Positions 1-6,945 are shown, counted from the stretch's first letter. The stretch: 10,771 bases of DNA from Treponema sp. (GCA_031273835.1 JAISRD010000061.1:1-10771); one strand, 5' to 3'. Translations and numbers: made by a program. Notes: generated by a model not told the origin, from the sequence alone.

Positions 1-375
1 CTCTGCGAATGGTCCCGGAAGGAATACGGGGTGGAGCTGGTGTTTGTCAACGAATTTCCCCGGCGTTACCGGCCCTTTTATACCTTTCCGTCCGACGCGA
101 ACCGGACCATGAGTTTCGACGCCCTGTTCCGGGGCCTTGAGATAACCACCGGCGGGCGGCGCCTCCATTCTTTCGAAGCCTTTGCCGAAGTGCTGCCCCG
201 GTTCGGCCTGAAGCTTGAAAATATGCAGAACTACGCGGCCCTGCTCCAATACGGCTGTCCGCCCCACGGCGGTTTCGCCATAGGCTGCGAGCGGCTTACC
301 GCCCGTATTCTGGGGCTTGCCAGCGTTAAGGAGGCAAGCCTTTTCCCCAGGGACAGGAAGCGGGTATCGCCCTAG
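1..375 (+). CDS. aspS: Aspartyl-tRNA synthetase, archaeal/non-discriminating type (3' fragment)
   Basis: The reading frame is open from the first base and ends at TAG 373-375, so this is the C-terminal 124 residues of a larger protein. It is the end of a class II aminoacyl-tRNA synthetase catalytic domain, which charges tRNA with aspartate in the cytoplasm. Visible signatures are RPFYTFP (about residues 24-30), GLEITTGG (about 45-52) and class II motif 3 in the stretch from PPHGG to GCERL (about 87-99; the ATP-binding Arg is R98), followed by LFPRD near the end. The PPHGGF and LFPRD pattern and the absence of a C-terminal extension fit the archaeal-type AspRS, which often also charges tRNA-Asn, better than the longer standard bacterial AspRS. 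AsnRS is the main alternative. The next gene starts 10 bp downstream, so co-transcription is likely. Confidence 0.82.
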   Translation, partial: LCEWSRKEYGVELVFVNEFPRRYRPFYTFPSDANRTMSFDALFRGLEITTGGRRLHSFEAFAEVLPRFGLKLENMQNYAALLQYGCPPHGGFAIGCERLTARILGLASVKEASLFPRDRKRVSP

Positions 376-385
376 AAGGTTTCCC

Positions 386-1720
386 TTGAATACCTGGGAC
401 AACAGGAAACTGTTCCGCCTCCTCTGGCCTTTAGTGGTTGAACAGATCCTGGCGGTAACCATGGGGGCCGCGGATACCATCATGGTCAGCTCCGCCGGGG
501 AGGCCGCGGTTTCGGCGGTCAATGTCATCGATAATATCAACAACTTTTTTATCATCGCCTTTACCGCCCTGTGTACCGGCGGGGCCGTGGTGGTAAGCCA
601 GTACATAGGCCGGGGGGACGCCGTCAATGCCCGGGGGGCTTCCCGTCAGCTTTACTATACGGTGATCCTCGCCGCCGTCCTGGTGATGGTTCCCGCCATG
701 ATCTGGCGCCGCCCGATTATCCGCTTCCTCTACGGCGGGCTTGAAGCGGAGGTGATGAATCCGGCGTCGCTTTATTTTTTGATCACCGCCGCCTCGTATC
801 CCTTTCTGGGTATCTACAATGCCTGCGCCGCCCTGTTCCGGGCTTCGGGAAACAGCAGGGTCCCCATGCGTATCGCCCTGCTGGTAAACTGTACCAACAT
901 AGGGGGGAACAGTCTCTTTATTTTCGGCCTGGGCCTGGGCGCCGGGGGGGCCGCCGTTGCGACCCTGTGCAGCCGGATCATCGCCGCCGCGGTGATGACC
1001 CTTATGCTGGTACGGGGCCGTACCCTTCCCATCGGCCTGGGGAACCTTGCGGGCTTTTCAATTAACCGCGTCATGGCGGCCCGTATCCTTAAAGTGGGGA
1101 TACCCTCGGGGCTGGAAAGCTCCCTGTTTCAGGCGGGCCGCCTTCTGACCCAGCGTATCTTTACCGGCTTCGGCACGGCGGCCATGGCGGGGAACGCCAT
1201 CGCTTCGGTGATCAACTCCTTCTCGTATATGCCCGGTATGGCCTTCGGCATGGGGCTCCTTACCGTGGTGGGCCAATGCATAGGCGCGGGGGATTACGGG
1301 GGGGCCAGGAAATATACCGCCCGGATCATGAAGATGACCTACGGGGTCCTCCTTGTGATCAGCGTTTCGATCTTCATCGGTACCGAAGGCCTTCTGGATC
1401 TCTTTGGCTTAAGCGCCGGGGCCCGCCAATACGCCCGGGCCTTTTTGCGGGTACACTGTATCTCCATGGCTTTAAGCTGGTCCATGAGCTTTGCCCTGCC
1501 CAACGCCCTGCGGGCCGCCGGGGACGCCCGTTTTGTCATGACCGTGGCGGCGTTTTCCATGTTCACCGTCCGGGTCAGCGCCGCCTATCTTATCACCTAT
1601 GTCTTTAACGCCGGCCCCCTGGGGGTGTGGCTCGCCATGGGGCTGGATTTTATTATCCGGGGTTCCCTTTATCTGTGGCGCTGGCTGGGCGGTAAATGGC
1701 AGGAAAAACGGGTGATCTAA
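386..1720 (+). CDS. MATE family multidrug/Na+ (or H+) antiporter
   Basis: This is an integral inner-membrane protein of about 444 residues, the usual MATE length, rich in hydrophobic segments consistent with 12 membrane helices in two halves. Near the N-terminus it shows the MATE-type stretch MGAADTIMVS, and further on GGAVVVSQYIGRGD. The second half repeats the pattern with GIPSGLESSLFQAGR and VVGQCIGAGD. MATE proteins export cationic drugs or metabolites in exchange for Na+ or H+; the substrate cannot be told from sequence. I chose TTG at 386 because it follows an AAGG Shine-Dalgarno (376-379) at 6-nt spacing and gives a normal N-terminus. The in-frame TTG at 317 would overlap aspS by nearly 60 bp and add an arginine-rich, non-family N-terminus. 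A G7 tract lies at 944-950 with the frame intact. Confidence 0.92.
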   Translation: MNTWDNRKLFRLLWPLVVEQILAVTMGAADTIMVSSAGEAAVSAVNVIDNINNFFIIAFTALCTGGAVVVSQYIGRGDAVNARGASRQLYYTVILAAVLVMVPAMIWRRPIIRFLYGGLEAEVMNPASLYFLITAASYPFLGIYNACAALFRASGNSRVPMRIALLVNCTNIGGNSLFIFGLGLGAGGAAVATLCSRIIAAAVMTLMLVRGRTLPIGLGNLAGFSINRVMAARILKVGIPSGLESSLFQAGRLLTQRIFTGFGTAAMAGNAIASVINSFSYMPGMAFGMGLLTVVGQCIGAGDYGGARKYTARIMKMTYGVLLVISVSIFIGTEGLLDLFGLSAGARQYARAFLRVHCISMALSWSMSFALPNALRAAGDARFVMTVAAFSMFTVRVSAAYLITYVFNAGPLGVWLAMGLDFIIRGSLYLWRWLGGKWQEKRVI

Positions 1721-1726
1721 GCGTAC

Positions 1727-1756
1727 TTGCCAGATTGGGAAATTTGCCGTCATAAT
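1727..1756 (+). promoter_or_regulatory. Candidate hexokinase promoter (possible leaderless mRNA)
   Basis: TTGCCA at 1727-1732 and CATAAT at 1751-1756 are separated by 18 bp in the short gap after the MATE gene. The expected transcription start (about 1763) coincides with the hexokinase ATG at 1762, and no Shine-Dalgarno sequence lies upstream of that ATG. The pairing is imperfect, so this is tentative. Confidence 0.35.
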
Positions 1757-1761
1757 AGATC

Positions 1762-3132
1762 ATGGCTTCATCATTTAACCCCGCCCTGCTGGCGGATTTT
1801 GCCCGATCCTACGGGTTTCATTACGATATCTGCGATCCCGCCGTTTTGGTGCGGGACGTGCTTATTGATATGGAGCGGGGCCTCCGGGGCCAGCCTTCCC
1901 ATCTGCCCATGATCCCCTCTTATCTCCGCCCCGCGGCGGACGTACCCCCGGGCAGGACGGTTGTCGCCCTGGACGCCGGGGGAACCAATCTCCGGGCGGC
2001 CCGGATTTCCTTTCGGGAAACGGGAAAACCCGAAGCTCCTGAAGCCAGGAAGGCCCCCATGCCGGGGACCCGGGGCAGGGTAGGGGCGGTGGAATTTTTT
2101 GACAGCATAGCGGATCTTGCCGCCCCCCTTATTGAGGAAGCCCCCTCGCCGGTGGAGGGCATAGGTTTCTGTTTTTCCTATCCCATGGAGATGCAGGAAA
2201 ACGGCGACGGGAGGCTCACCGGTTTTACCAAAGAGGTGGACGCCCCGGAAGTGGCGGGCCGTCTTATAGGAGAGGGTCTGCGGGAAGCCCTGGAGCGCAG
2301 GGGCATAAGGGTCCCCGGAAGGATCGTACTGTTAAACGATACGGTGGCGGCCCTGCTTTCGGGGCTGGCGGAAATTCCCGCCGACGCGGGCCGTATCAAG
2401 GGGCCCGATAAATACAAGGTTCCCGGAGGCCCGGTTATGGGCTTCATACTCGGTACGGGCTTTAACACGGCCTATCCCGAAAAGGACATCCCCAAAATCG
2501 GCTTCCATTCCGACACGGCCCCGCAGATTGTGGTCTGCGAATCGGGCAACTGCGCTCCCCGTTACTTAGGTATCCTGGACAGGGAATTTGACGGGTCCAC
2601 CACAAAGCCCGGCGGGTATACCCAGGAAAAGGCCTGCGCCGGGGAATACTTAGGTCCCCTGACCTTCCACATTCTTAAGCAGGCCATAAGCGACGGGGTC
2701 GTCAAATTCAGGCGTTCCGCCGAATTTACCGCCAGGTCCGCCCTTCCCACCAGGGAGCTTAACGAATTCATGCATTCACCCCTTTCCATGGAAGGTCCTC
2801 TGGGAGGGCTTTTCGGCCCCGATGAACTGGACGCGATCAAATCCGTAGCCTACCTTAGCTCGATTGTTACCCAGCGGGGGGCGATGTTCTCCGCCGCTGT
2901 GGTGGCCGCCGCCGTGGAACGCATGGGCGCCGGGGACGATCCCTTTGTTCCGGTGCGTATTGCCGTCGAGGGAACCACCTACCTGGTCTACAAGGGGATG
3001 AGGGAAGCCCTGGAATCCTGGCTTTATACGATGCTGGTGCGGAAAAATCCCCGGTTCTACCTGATCAGCCCTGTGGAACAGGCGTCGCTTTTCGGCGCCG
3101 CCGTGGCGGCCCTCTCCGGCTGCGCCGGATAG
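1762..3132 (+). CDS. hxk: Hexokinase (eukaryotic-type hexokinase family)
   Basis: This 456-residue protein is predicted to phosphorylate glucose or other hexoses with ATP in the cytoplasm. In order it shows LPMIPSYL (48-55, the hexokinase N-lobe LPMLPSY-like motif), the phosphate-binding DAGGTNLR (71-78), the sugar-binding GFCFSYP (135-141), LLNDTVAALLSG (190-201) with probable catalytic Asp193, GFILGTGFNTAY (227-238), the stretch KPGGYTQEK followed by GEYLGPL (282-300), and the late nucleotide-binding AVEGTTYLVYKG (401-412). This order is that of the hexokinase_1/hexokinase_2 Pfam pair, not the ROK glucokinases common in bacteria. Treponemes are known to carry such an enzyme. The gene lies 41 bp after the MATE gene. 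No SD precedes the ATG, but the N-terminus aligns with family expectations. No U-rich intrinsic terminator follows. Confidence 0.88.
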   Translation: MASSFNPALLADFARSYGFHYDICDPAVLVRDVLIDMERGLRGQPSHLPMIPSYLRPAADVPPGRTVVALDAGGTNLRAARISFRETGKPEAPEARKAPMPGTRGRVGAVEFFDSIADLAAPLIEEAPSPVEGIGFCFSYPMEMQENGDGRLTGFTKEVDAPEVAGRLIGEGLREALERRGIRVPGRIVLLNDTVAALLSGLAEIPADAGRIKGPDKYKVPGGPVMGFILGTGFNTAYPEKDIPKIGFHSDTAPQIVVCESGNCAPRYLGILDREFDGSTTKPGGYTQEKACAGEYLGPLTFHILKQAISDGVVKFRRSAEFTARSALPTRELNEFMHSPLSMEGPLGGLFGPDELDAIKSVAYLSSIVTQRGAMFSAAVVAAAVERMGAGDDPFVPVRIAVEGTTYLVYKGMREALESWLYTMLVRKNPRFYLISPVEQASLFGAAVAALSGCAG

Positions 3133-3245
3133 CTTGTCCCGGTGAAAGTATGTTCGCGGGGGAGAATGTTATGGAAGAACCTTGATCAGCTTCAAATTTG
3201 AGACGATCGCTCCAAGAAATGTTAAAAAGACAACATTATTTTGTA
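3133..3245. other. AT-rich intergenic region with small inverted repeats
   Basis: No gene is visible here. The stretch holds a 10-bp perfect palindrome TCAAATTTGA (3192-3201) and an inverted repeat AATGTT/AACATT (3218-3223 and 3232-3237, 8-nt spacer) just upstream of the -35 box of the BMC promoter. Either could be a regulator site. Neither looks like a good intrinsic terminator, because the stems are weak and no U-run follows directly. Confidence 0.35.
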
Positions 3246-3273
3246 TTGACAAAACACAAATCAAGTATATACT
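3246..3273 (+). promoter_or_regulatory. Sigma-70-like promoter of the BMC operon
   Basis: A perfect -35 box TTGACA (3246-3251) and a near-perfect -10 box TATACT (3268-3273) are separated by 16 bp, in an AT-rich island between GC-rich genes. Transcription would start near 3280, giving a 5' leader of about 118 nt before deoC1. It is the only strong promoter-like sequence I see before the BMC genes, which then follow with almost no gaps, so it probably drives the whole operon. Confidence 0.7.
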
Positions 3274-3338
3274 AATAAATGGTTTAATTCTGGTAAAATT
3301 ATAACAATTTTTGCCTCAAAATGGCGTTCTGAAGGGTA

Positions 3339-3371
3339 TTGTAATATATTGGAATGTGTTGTAATATATTG
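3339..3371 (+). repeat. 13-bp tandem direct repeat in the deoC1 leader (candidate operator)
   Basis: TTGTAATATATTG occurs exactly at 3339-3351 and again at 3359-3371, a 20-bp period or about two helical turns. Each copy contains the palindromic core AATATATT. The pair lies between the strong promoter and the deoC1 ribosome-binding site. It could be two same-face binding sites for a regulator. Alternatively the copies may supply a second promoter: TTGTAA 3339-3344 and TAATAT 3362-3367 are 17 bp apart. Confidence 0.55.
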
Positions 3372-3397
3372 TGGAGTTATTATAGAGGAGTGAAATT

Positions 3398-4240
3398 ATG
3401 GATATTAATGAAATAGTAAAAGAAGTTACCAAAGCTGTGATGGACAAGGTCCATACCCAGGATGTTTCCGCCCCGGCGGGGGCGGCAAACGCCGCTTATG
3501 ATCCGAATTATGCCCAATATATGGACCACACGGTGCTCAAGCCCGAAACGGTTAAGGCGACATTGAAGAAATTCTGCGACGAGGCCAAACAATACCATTT
3601 TGCATCGGTCTGCGTTAACCCGGCGAATGTCCCCTATGTGGCGTCCCAGCTTAAGGGAAGCGGCGTTAAGACCTGTTCGGTTATCGGTTTTCCTTTGGGG
3701 GCCTCCACTCCTTTTATCAAGGCCGCCGAAGCTACCGAGGCTGTCAAGAACGGCGCCGAGGAAGTGGATATGGTGATCAACGTGGGCGCCCTTAAAGACA
3801 AGGAATACGATGTGGTCTACAATGACATCCTTGCGGTGGTTAACGCCGCCCATCCCCACGCCATTGTTAAGGTGATTATCGAAACCTGCCTTTTAAGCGA
3901 TGAGGAAAAGGTCGCGGCCTGTACCCTGGCGAAAAAAGCGGGGGCGGATTTTGTAAAAACCTCCACCGGTTTCGGAACGGGGGGGGCAACGGTGGAAGAC
4001 GTTAAGCTGATGAAGCAGACGGTGGGCGACGGCGTAAAGGTAAAGGCTTCTACGGGGATAAACGATCGCCGTGTCTGCGATGAAATGCTCAAGGCCGGAG
4101 CGGTGCGCATGGGTACCAGCAAGGGCATTAAGATCATCAAGGGTGAAGTCGATCCTCTTCCTGAGGACTGTGAAAAGTGCGGTAAATGTTCCGCCAAATG
4201 TCCCACCGGTCTTGTTACGATTACCAAGCAGTCCTATTAG
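3398..4240 (+). CDS. deoC: BMC-associated deoxyribose-phosphate aldolase with C-terminal [4Fe-4S] motif
   Basis: This 280-residue class I aldolase is predicted to cleave 2-deoxyribose-5-phosphate to acetaldehyde and glyceraldehyde-3-phosphate. Residues 1-18 form an amphipathic helix like the encapsulation peptides that target enzymes into microcompartments, followed by an Ala/Pro-rich linker (about 23-35). The TIM-barrel core shows DHTVLKP (43-49), SVIGFPLGA (94-102), VDMVIN with catalytic-type Asp124, the Schiff-base Lys187 in FVKTSTGF, and second Lys216 in VKVKASTG. The core ends near residue 250. The tail carries Cys258, 261, 264 and 268 followed by Pro269 (CX2CX2CX3CP), the classic ferredoxin [4Fe-4S] pattern, which ordinary DeoC lacks. 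ATG 3398 follows AGAGGAG (3384-3390) at 7-nt spacing. A G8 tract (3979-3986) lies just after the Schiff-base motif, frame intact. It is the first gene of the BMC operon. Confidence 0.93.
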   Translation: MDINEIVKEVTKAVMDKVHTQDVSAPAGAANAAYDPNYAQYMDHTVLKPETVKATLKKFCDEAKQYHFASVCVNPANVPYVASQLKGSGVKTCSVIGFPLGASTPFIKAAEATEAVKNGAEEVDMVINVGALKDKEYDVVYNDILAVVNAAHPHAIVKVIIETCLLSDEEKVAACTLAKKAGADFVKTSTGFGTGGATVEDVKLMKQTVGDGVKVKASTGINDRRVCDEMLKAGAVRMGTSKGIKIIKGEVDPLPEDCEKCGKCSAKCPTGLVTITKQSY

Positions 4241-4245
4241 GGGAC

Positions 4246-4269
4246 TTTTTAAGGATACTGCCTTAAGGA
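4246..4269 (+). promoter_or_regulatory. Intercistronic hairpin covering the pduL SD-like sequence
   Basis: TTTTTAAGG (4246-4254) can pair with CCTTAAGGA (4261-4269) around a 6-nt loop, forming a 9-bp stem with two G-U pairs and a perfect 6-bp core (TTAAGG/CCTTAA). The 3' arm contains the only clear AAGG (4265-4268) upstream of the pduL ATG at 4283. That AAGG is also unusually far away (14 nt). The hairpin may reduce pduL translation or mark an RNA processing site. Confidence 0.45.
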
Positions 4270-4282
4270 AACGTTAGAGTAT

Positions 4283-5188
4283 ATGGATGAACGGGAGCTG
4301 ACCCAGCTCATACGGAATGTAATCCTCGCCGCCCTTGCCAAACGGGGTCTTTTCTATGTTCCCGCGGCGGTTTCGGCGCGGCATGTTCATTTGTCCCGGG
4401 GGGATTTTGAGGCCCTTTTTGGAAAGGGGGGGGCCATGACCCGTTACCGGGATCTTTCCCAGCCCGGTCAGTTTGCCAGCGGGCAGACGGTGGAAGTGAT
4501 AGGCCCCAAGGGTTCGTTTAAGAAGGTTCGTGTTCTGGGGCCGGAACGGGGCCAGACCCAGGTTGAAATTTCCATCAGCGACAGCTTTAGCCTGGGGATA
4601 AAACCGGAAATACGGATGAGCGGGAACATAGCCGGTACTCCCGGCTGTACCCTCGCCGGTCCTGCCGGAAGGGTGGATATAGCCCAGGGGGTCATGGTAG
4701 CCGCAAGGCATATACACATGTCCGCCGAACAGGCCGCCTCCTACGGGGTTAAGGACGGCGATGAAATTTCCCTTAAGGTTCCCGGCCCCAGGGCGGGGAT
4801 CATCGGGGGCGTTACGGTACGGTCGGGGAAGGGCCATGATCTTGAGGTACACCTTGATACCGACGAGGCCAACGGAAACGGCCTGCTCTGCGGGACCATT
4901 CTGGAAATGGTTCCCCCCGGGGAAGCTTCCCTCCGCTTAAGTCCTTCTGCTGGGGTATCTTCCGGTGCGGCGGCGCTTTCAGACGCTTTTCCTTCCACCG
5001 CCGCGCCGTCCCTTCAGCCCCCTTCGTCCGCTCTGGACCTGGTTACTGAACGGGAAATAAATAACGCGGTACAGAGGGGCGAAAAAACCGTCTCCGTTAC
5101 CGCCAGGGGCTTTATCACCCCCGCCGCCGCCGACAGGGCGAAGGTCAGGGGGATAACAATTCGGCGTTTAGATTCGGAAGGGCGTTAA
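4283..5188 (+). CDS. pduL: PduL-type phosphotransacylase with extra C-terminal segment
   Basis: This protein interconverts acetyl-CoA (or another acyl-CoA) plus phosphate and acyl phosphate plus CoA, regenerating CoA in the microcompartment lumen. At 301 residues it is well over the usual 210-230. Residues 1-20 are an encapsulation-peptide-like helix. The two PduL half-domains carry the metal-site motifs ARHVHLS (32-38, His34/His36) and ARHIHMS (141-147, His143/His145), with a further His190 in HLDTDEANG. The PduL fold ends near residue 215. A Ser/Ala/Pro-rich linker (about 217-250) then leads to a segment at 253-296 with the pattern VTEREIN, then GEKTVSV, then ITPAAAD, then GITI, similar to short segments in other BMC/Eut accessory proteins. 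The start is uncertain in strength (SD 14 nt away, within a hairpin), but the N-terminal helix supports it. A G8 tract lies at 4426-4433, in frame. Confidence 0.92.
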   Translation: MDERELTQLIRNVILAALAKRGLFYVPAAVSARHVHLSRGDFEALFGKGGAMTRYRDLSQPGQFASGQTVEVIGPKGSFKKVRVLGPERGQTQVEISISDSFSLGIKPEIRMSGNIAGTPGCTLAGPAGRVDIAQGVMVAARHIHMSAEQAASYGVKDGDEISLKVPGPRAGIIGGVTVRSGKGHDLEVHLDTDEANGNGLLCGTILEMVPPGEASLRLSPSAGVSSGAAALSDAFPSTAAPSLQPPSSALDLVTEREINNAVQRGEKTVSVTARGFITPAAADRAKVRGITIRRLDSEGR

Positions 5189-5197
5189 GGGGTTGGT

Positions 5198-5545
5198 ATG
5201 CAGATCGCCAGGGTAATCGGTACGGTGGTAAGTACCAATAAATCGGAAAAACTCAACGGGTTAAAGCTTCTTCTTACGAGGAACATCGACCTTGATACCT
5301 TCCAGGAAAAGGGCGCCCCGGTGGTAAGTATAGACGCTGTAGGAGCGGGCGAAGGGGAGGTGGTCATGATAGTGGGGGGCTCTTCGTCCCGGCAGACCGC
5401 CGTTACCGAAAATAAACCCGCCGACAGTACGATCATAGCGATTATTGATTATATCGACATGAACCAAAGGCGGATTTTCGACAAACACAAAGAAAATCCC
5501 GATTCAACTGATGCCGAAGCGCAGAAAAGGCAAGAGGGCGGCTGA
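5198..5545 (+). CDS. eutN: BMC-P pentameric shell vertex protein (EutN/CcmL family), copy 1
   Basis: EutN/CcmL-family proteins form pentamers that cap the vertices of the icosahedral microcompartment shell. The N-terminus (MQIARVIGTVVSTNKSEKL) is the typical BMC-P opening, followed by VVSIDAVGAGEGEVVMIVGG with the Gly-rich turn conserved in the family, and IIAIIDYID near residue 85, the usual end of the fold. At 115 residues it is longer than the usual 85-100. The extra hydrophilic, charged C-terminal tail (about residues 92-115, rich in Lys, Asp, Glu) is not seen in the two other copies here. ATG 5198 follows AAGGGG (5187-5192). The stop overlaps the start of the next gene (TGATG, 5543-5547), implying translational coupling to the aldehyde dehydrogenase. 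Confidence 0.93.
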   Translation: MQIARVIGTVVSTNKSEKLNGLKLLLTRNIDLDTFQEKGAPVVSIDAVGAGEGEVVMIVGGSSSRQTAVTENKPADSTIIAIIDYIDMNQRRIFDKHKENPDSTDAEAQKRQEGG

Positions 5546-6945
5546 TGACAAACGAACAGATTGAGCGGATTGCGTCCCAGGTTGTTGCAAAGATCGTTCA
5601 GACCGGGGCCGTAAGCGGAGGAAGCCGGGAGGGCTGGATCTTTGATACGGTGGACGACGCGGTCGCCCAGGCGGGGAGGGCCCAGAAGAAGCTCTGCAGG
5701 ATGACCCTGGAGGAAAGGGGTAAGATTATCGAGGCCATGCGCGCCGCGGCCCGGGCCAGCGCACAGAACCTTGCCCAAATGGCCCATGACGAAACAGGAT
5801 ACGGCCATGTGGAACATAAGCTGCTGAAAAACCTCCTCGCGGCGGACAAGACCCCCGGCATAGAGGATCTCCGTACCCAGGCATGGTCCGGGGATTACGG
5901 CCTTACCCTGGTGGAAATGGCCCCCTTCGGGATCATCGGTTCCATCACCCCCTCAACCAATCCGCCTTCTACGGTGATCAACAATTCTATCAGCATGATA
6001 GCCGCGGGAAACGCCGTGGTTTTTAATCCCCATCCGGCGGCAAAGAAGGTTTCCCAGGAGGCCATGCGCATACTCAACGAGGCAATTACCGCCGCCGGAG
6101 GCCCCGCGGGGCTTATCACCACCGTGCGGGAGCCGACCCTGGAAACGGGGACGGCGATCATGACCCACAGGGATATCCCCCTCCTTTCCATAACCGGAGG
6201 TGAGCCGGTGGTAAAGGCGGCGATGAAGACGGGGAAGAAGGTTATCGCGGCGGGTCCCGGGAATCCCCCGGTGATCGTGGACGATACCGCCGTTTTGGAA
6301 AAGGCCGCCAGGGACATTGTGGACGGCGCTTCCTTCGATAACAATGTACTCTGCGTCGCCGAAAAGGAAGTATTTGCCTTTAGTAATATAGCCGACGCCC
6401 TTATGGCGGAGATGGTCAGGAACGGCGCTTTTCTTATCAGGGGCGGGGATATCGACAGGGTCTTGGCCCTTACGCTGATCAACAAGGACGGGAAATACCT
6501 TATCAACCGTAAGTACGTGGGCCGGGACGCCGCGCTGATACTGAGGGACAGCGGGGTGGCTTTCAGTGGCAATCCCCGGCTGATCATTGCCGAGGTGGAT
6601 CCCTATCATCCTTTTATTATGACCGAAATGCTCATGCCCGTGCTGGGTATTGCCAGGGTCAAGGATATTGACGACGCGGTGGCCCACGCGGTCAGGGTGG
6701 AACAGGGCTGCCAGCATTCGGCGCTGATCCACTCTACCAATGTAAAATATATGACCTACGCGGCCTGCGCGCTGAATACGACGATTTTTGTAAAAAACGC
6801 CCCTTCCTATTCGGGATTGGGCTTTAACGGCGAAGGTTATACAACCCTTACCATCGCGACTCCCACCGGTGAGGGGCTTACGGCGGCCCATTCCTTTACC
6901 AGGGCCCGCCGCTGTGTATTGTATGGGGACTTTAGAATTGTTTGA
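5545..6945 (+). CDS. pduP: CoA-acylating aldehyde dehydrogenase (PduP/EutE-like)
   Basis: This enzyme oxidises acetaldehyde (or propionaldehyde) with NAD+ and CoA to the acyl-CoA inside the shell. It is 466 residues, the PduP/EutE length. Residues 1-18 (starting MTNEQIERIASQVV) form the N-terminal encapsulation helix known from PduP. The Rossmann half includes GIIGSITPSTNPPST (129-143) and NPHPAAKKVS (161-170). SITGGEPVV (215-223) and AAGPGNPPVIVD (235-246) follow. The catalytic nucleophile is Cys270 in FDNNVLC. The upstream DeoC suggests acetaldehyde as the in vivo substrate. The start overlaps the BMC-P stop by 1 nt and has a GAGGG SD (5534-5538). The gene ends two bases before a GAGG SD (begins 6944) that serves the RnfC-like gene. 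Confidence 0.95.
   Translation: MTNEQIERIASQVVAKIVQTGAVSGGSREGWIFDTVDDAVAQAGRAQKKLCRMTLEERGKIIEAMRAAARASAQNLAQMAHDETGYGHVEHKLLKNLLAADKTPGIEDLRTQAWSGDYGLTLVEMAPFGIIGSITPSTNPPSTVINNSISMIAAGNAVVFNPHPAAKKVSQEAMRILNEAITAAGGPAGLITTVREPTLETGTAIMTHRDIPLLSITGGEPVVKAAMKTGKKVIAAGPGNPPVIVDDTAVLEKAARDIVDGASFDNNVLCVAEKEVFAFSNIADALMAEMVRNGAFLIRGGDIDRVLALTLINKDGKYLINRKYVGRDAALILRDSGVAFSGNPRLIIAEVDPYHPFIMTEMLMPVLGIARVKDIDDAVAHAVRVEQGCQHSALIHSTNVKYMTYAACALNTTIFVKNAPSYSGLGFNGEGYTTLTIATPTGEGLTAAHSFTRARRCVLYGDFRIV

Noticed and set aside
317..385. Upstream TTG start for the MATE protein
   Set aside because: It would overlap aspS and add an Arg-rich leader unlike the family. TTG 386 has a well-placed SD.
1276..1608. 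Same-strand 110-codon frame inside the MATE gene
   Set aside because: It is an out-of-frame shadow with Arg/Pro-rich low-quality sequence and no start signal of its own.
3115..3129. TCCGGC-TGC-GCCGGA hairpin at the end of the hexokinase gene as a terminator
   Set aside because: The stem is perfect but lies within the last codons and is not followed by a U-run, so I do not call an intrinsic terminator.
3218..3240. AATGTT/AACATT inverted repeat followed by ATTTTG as a terminator
   Set aside because: The stem is only six mostly A-T pairs with an 8-nt loop; it would be too weak. Kept only as a possible binding site.
3280..3397. Riboswitch in the 118-nt leader of the BMC operon
   Set aside because: The leader is AT-rich with no strong multi-stem structure or recognisable aptamer pattern; only the direct repeat stands out.
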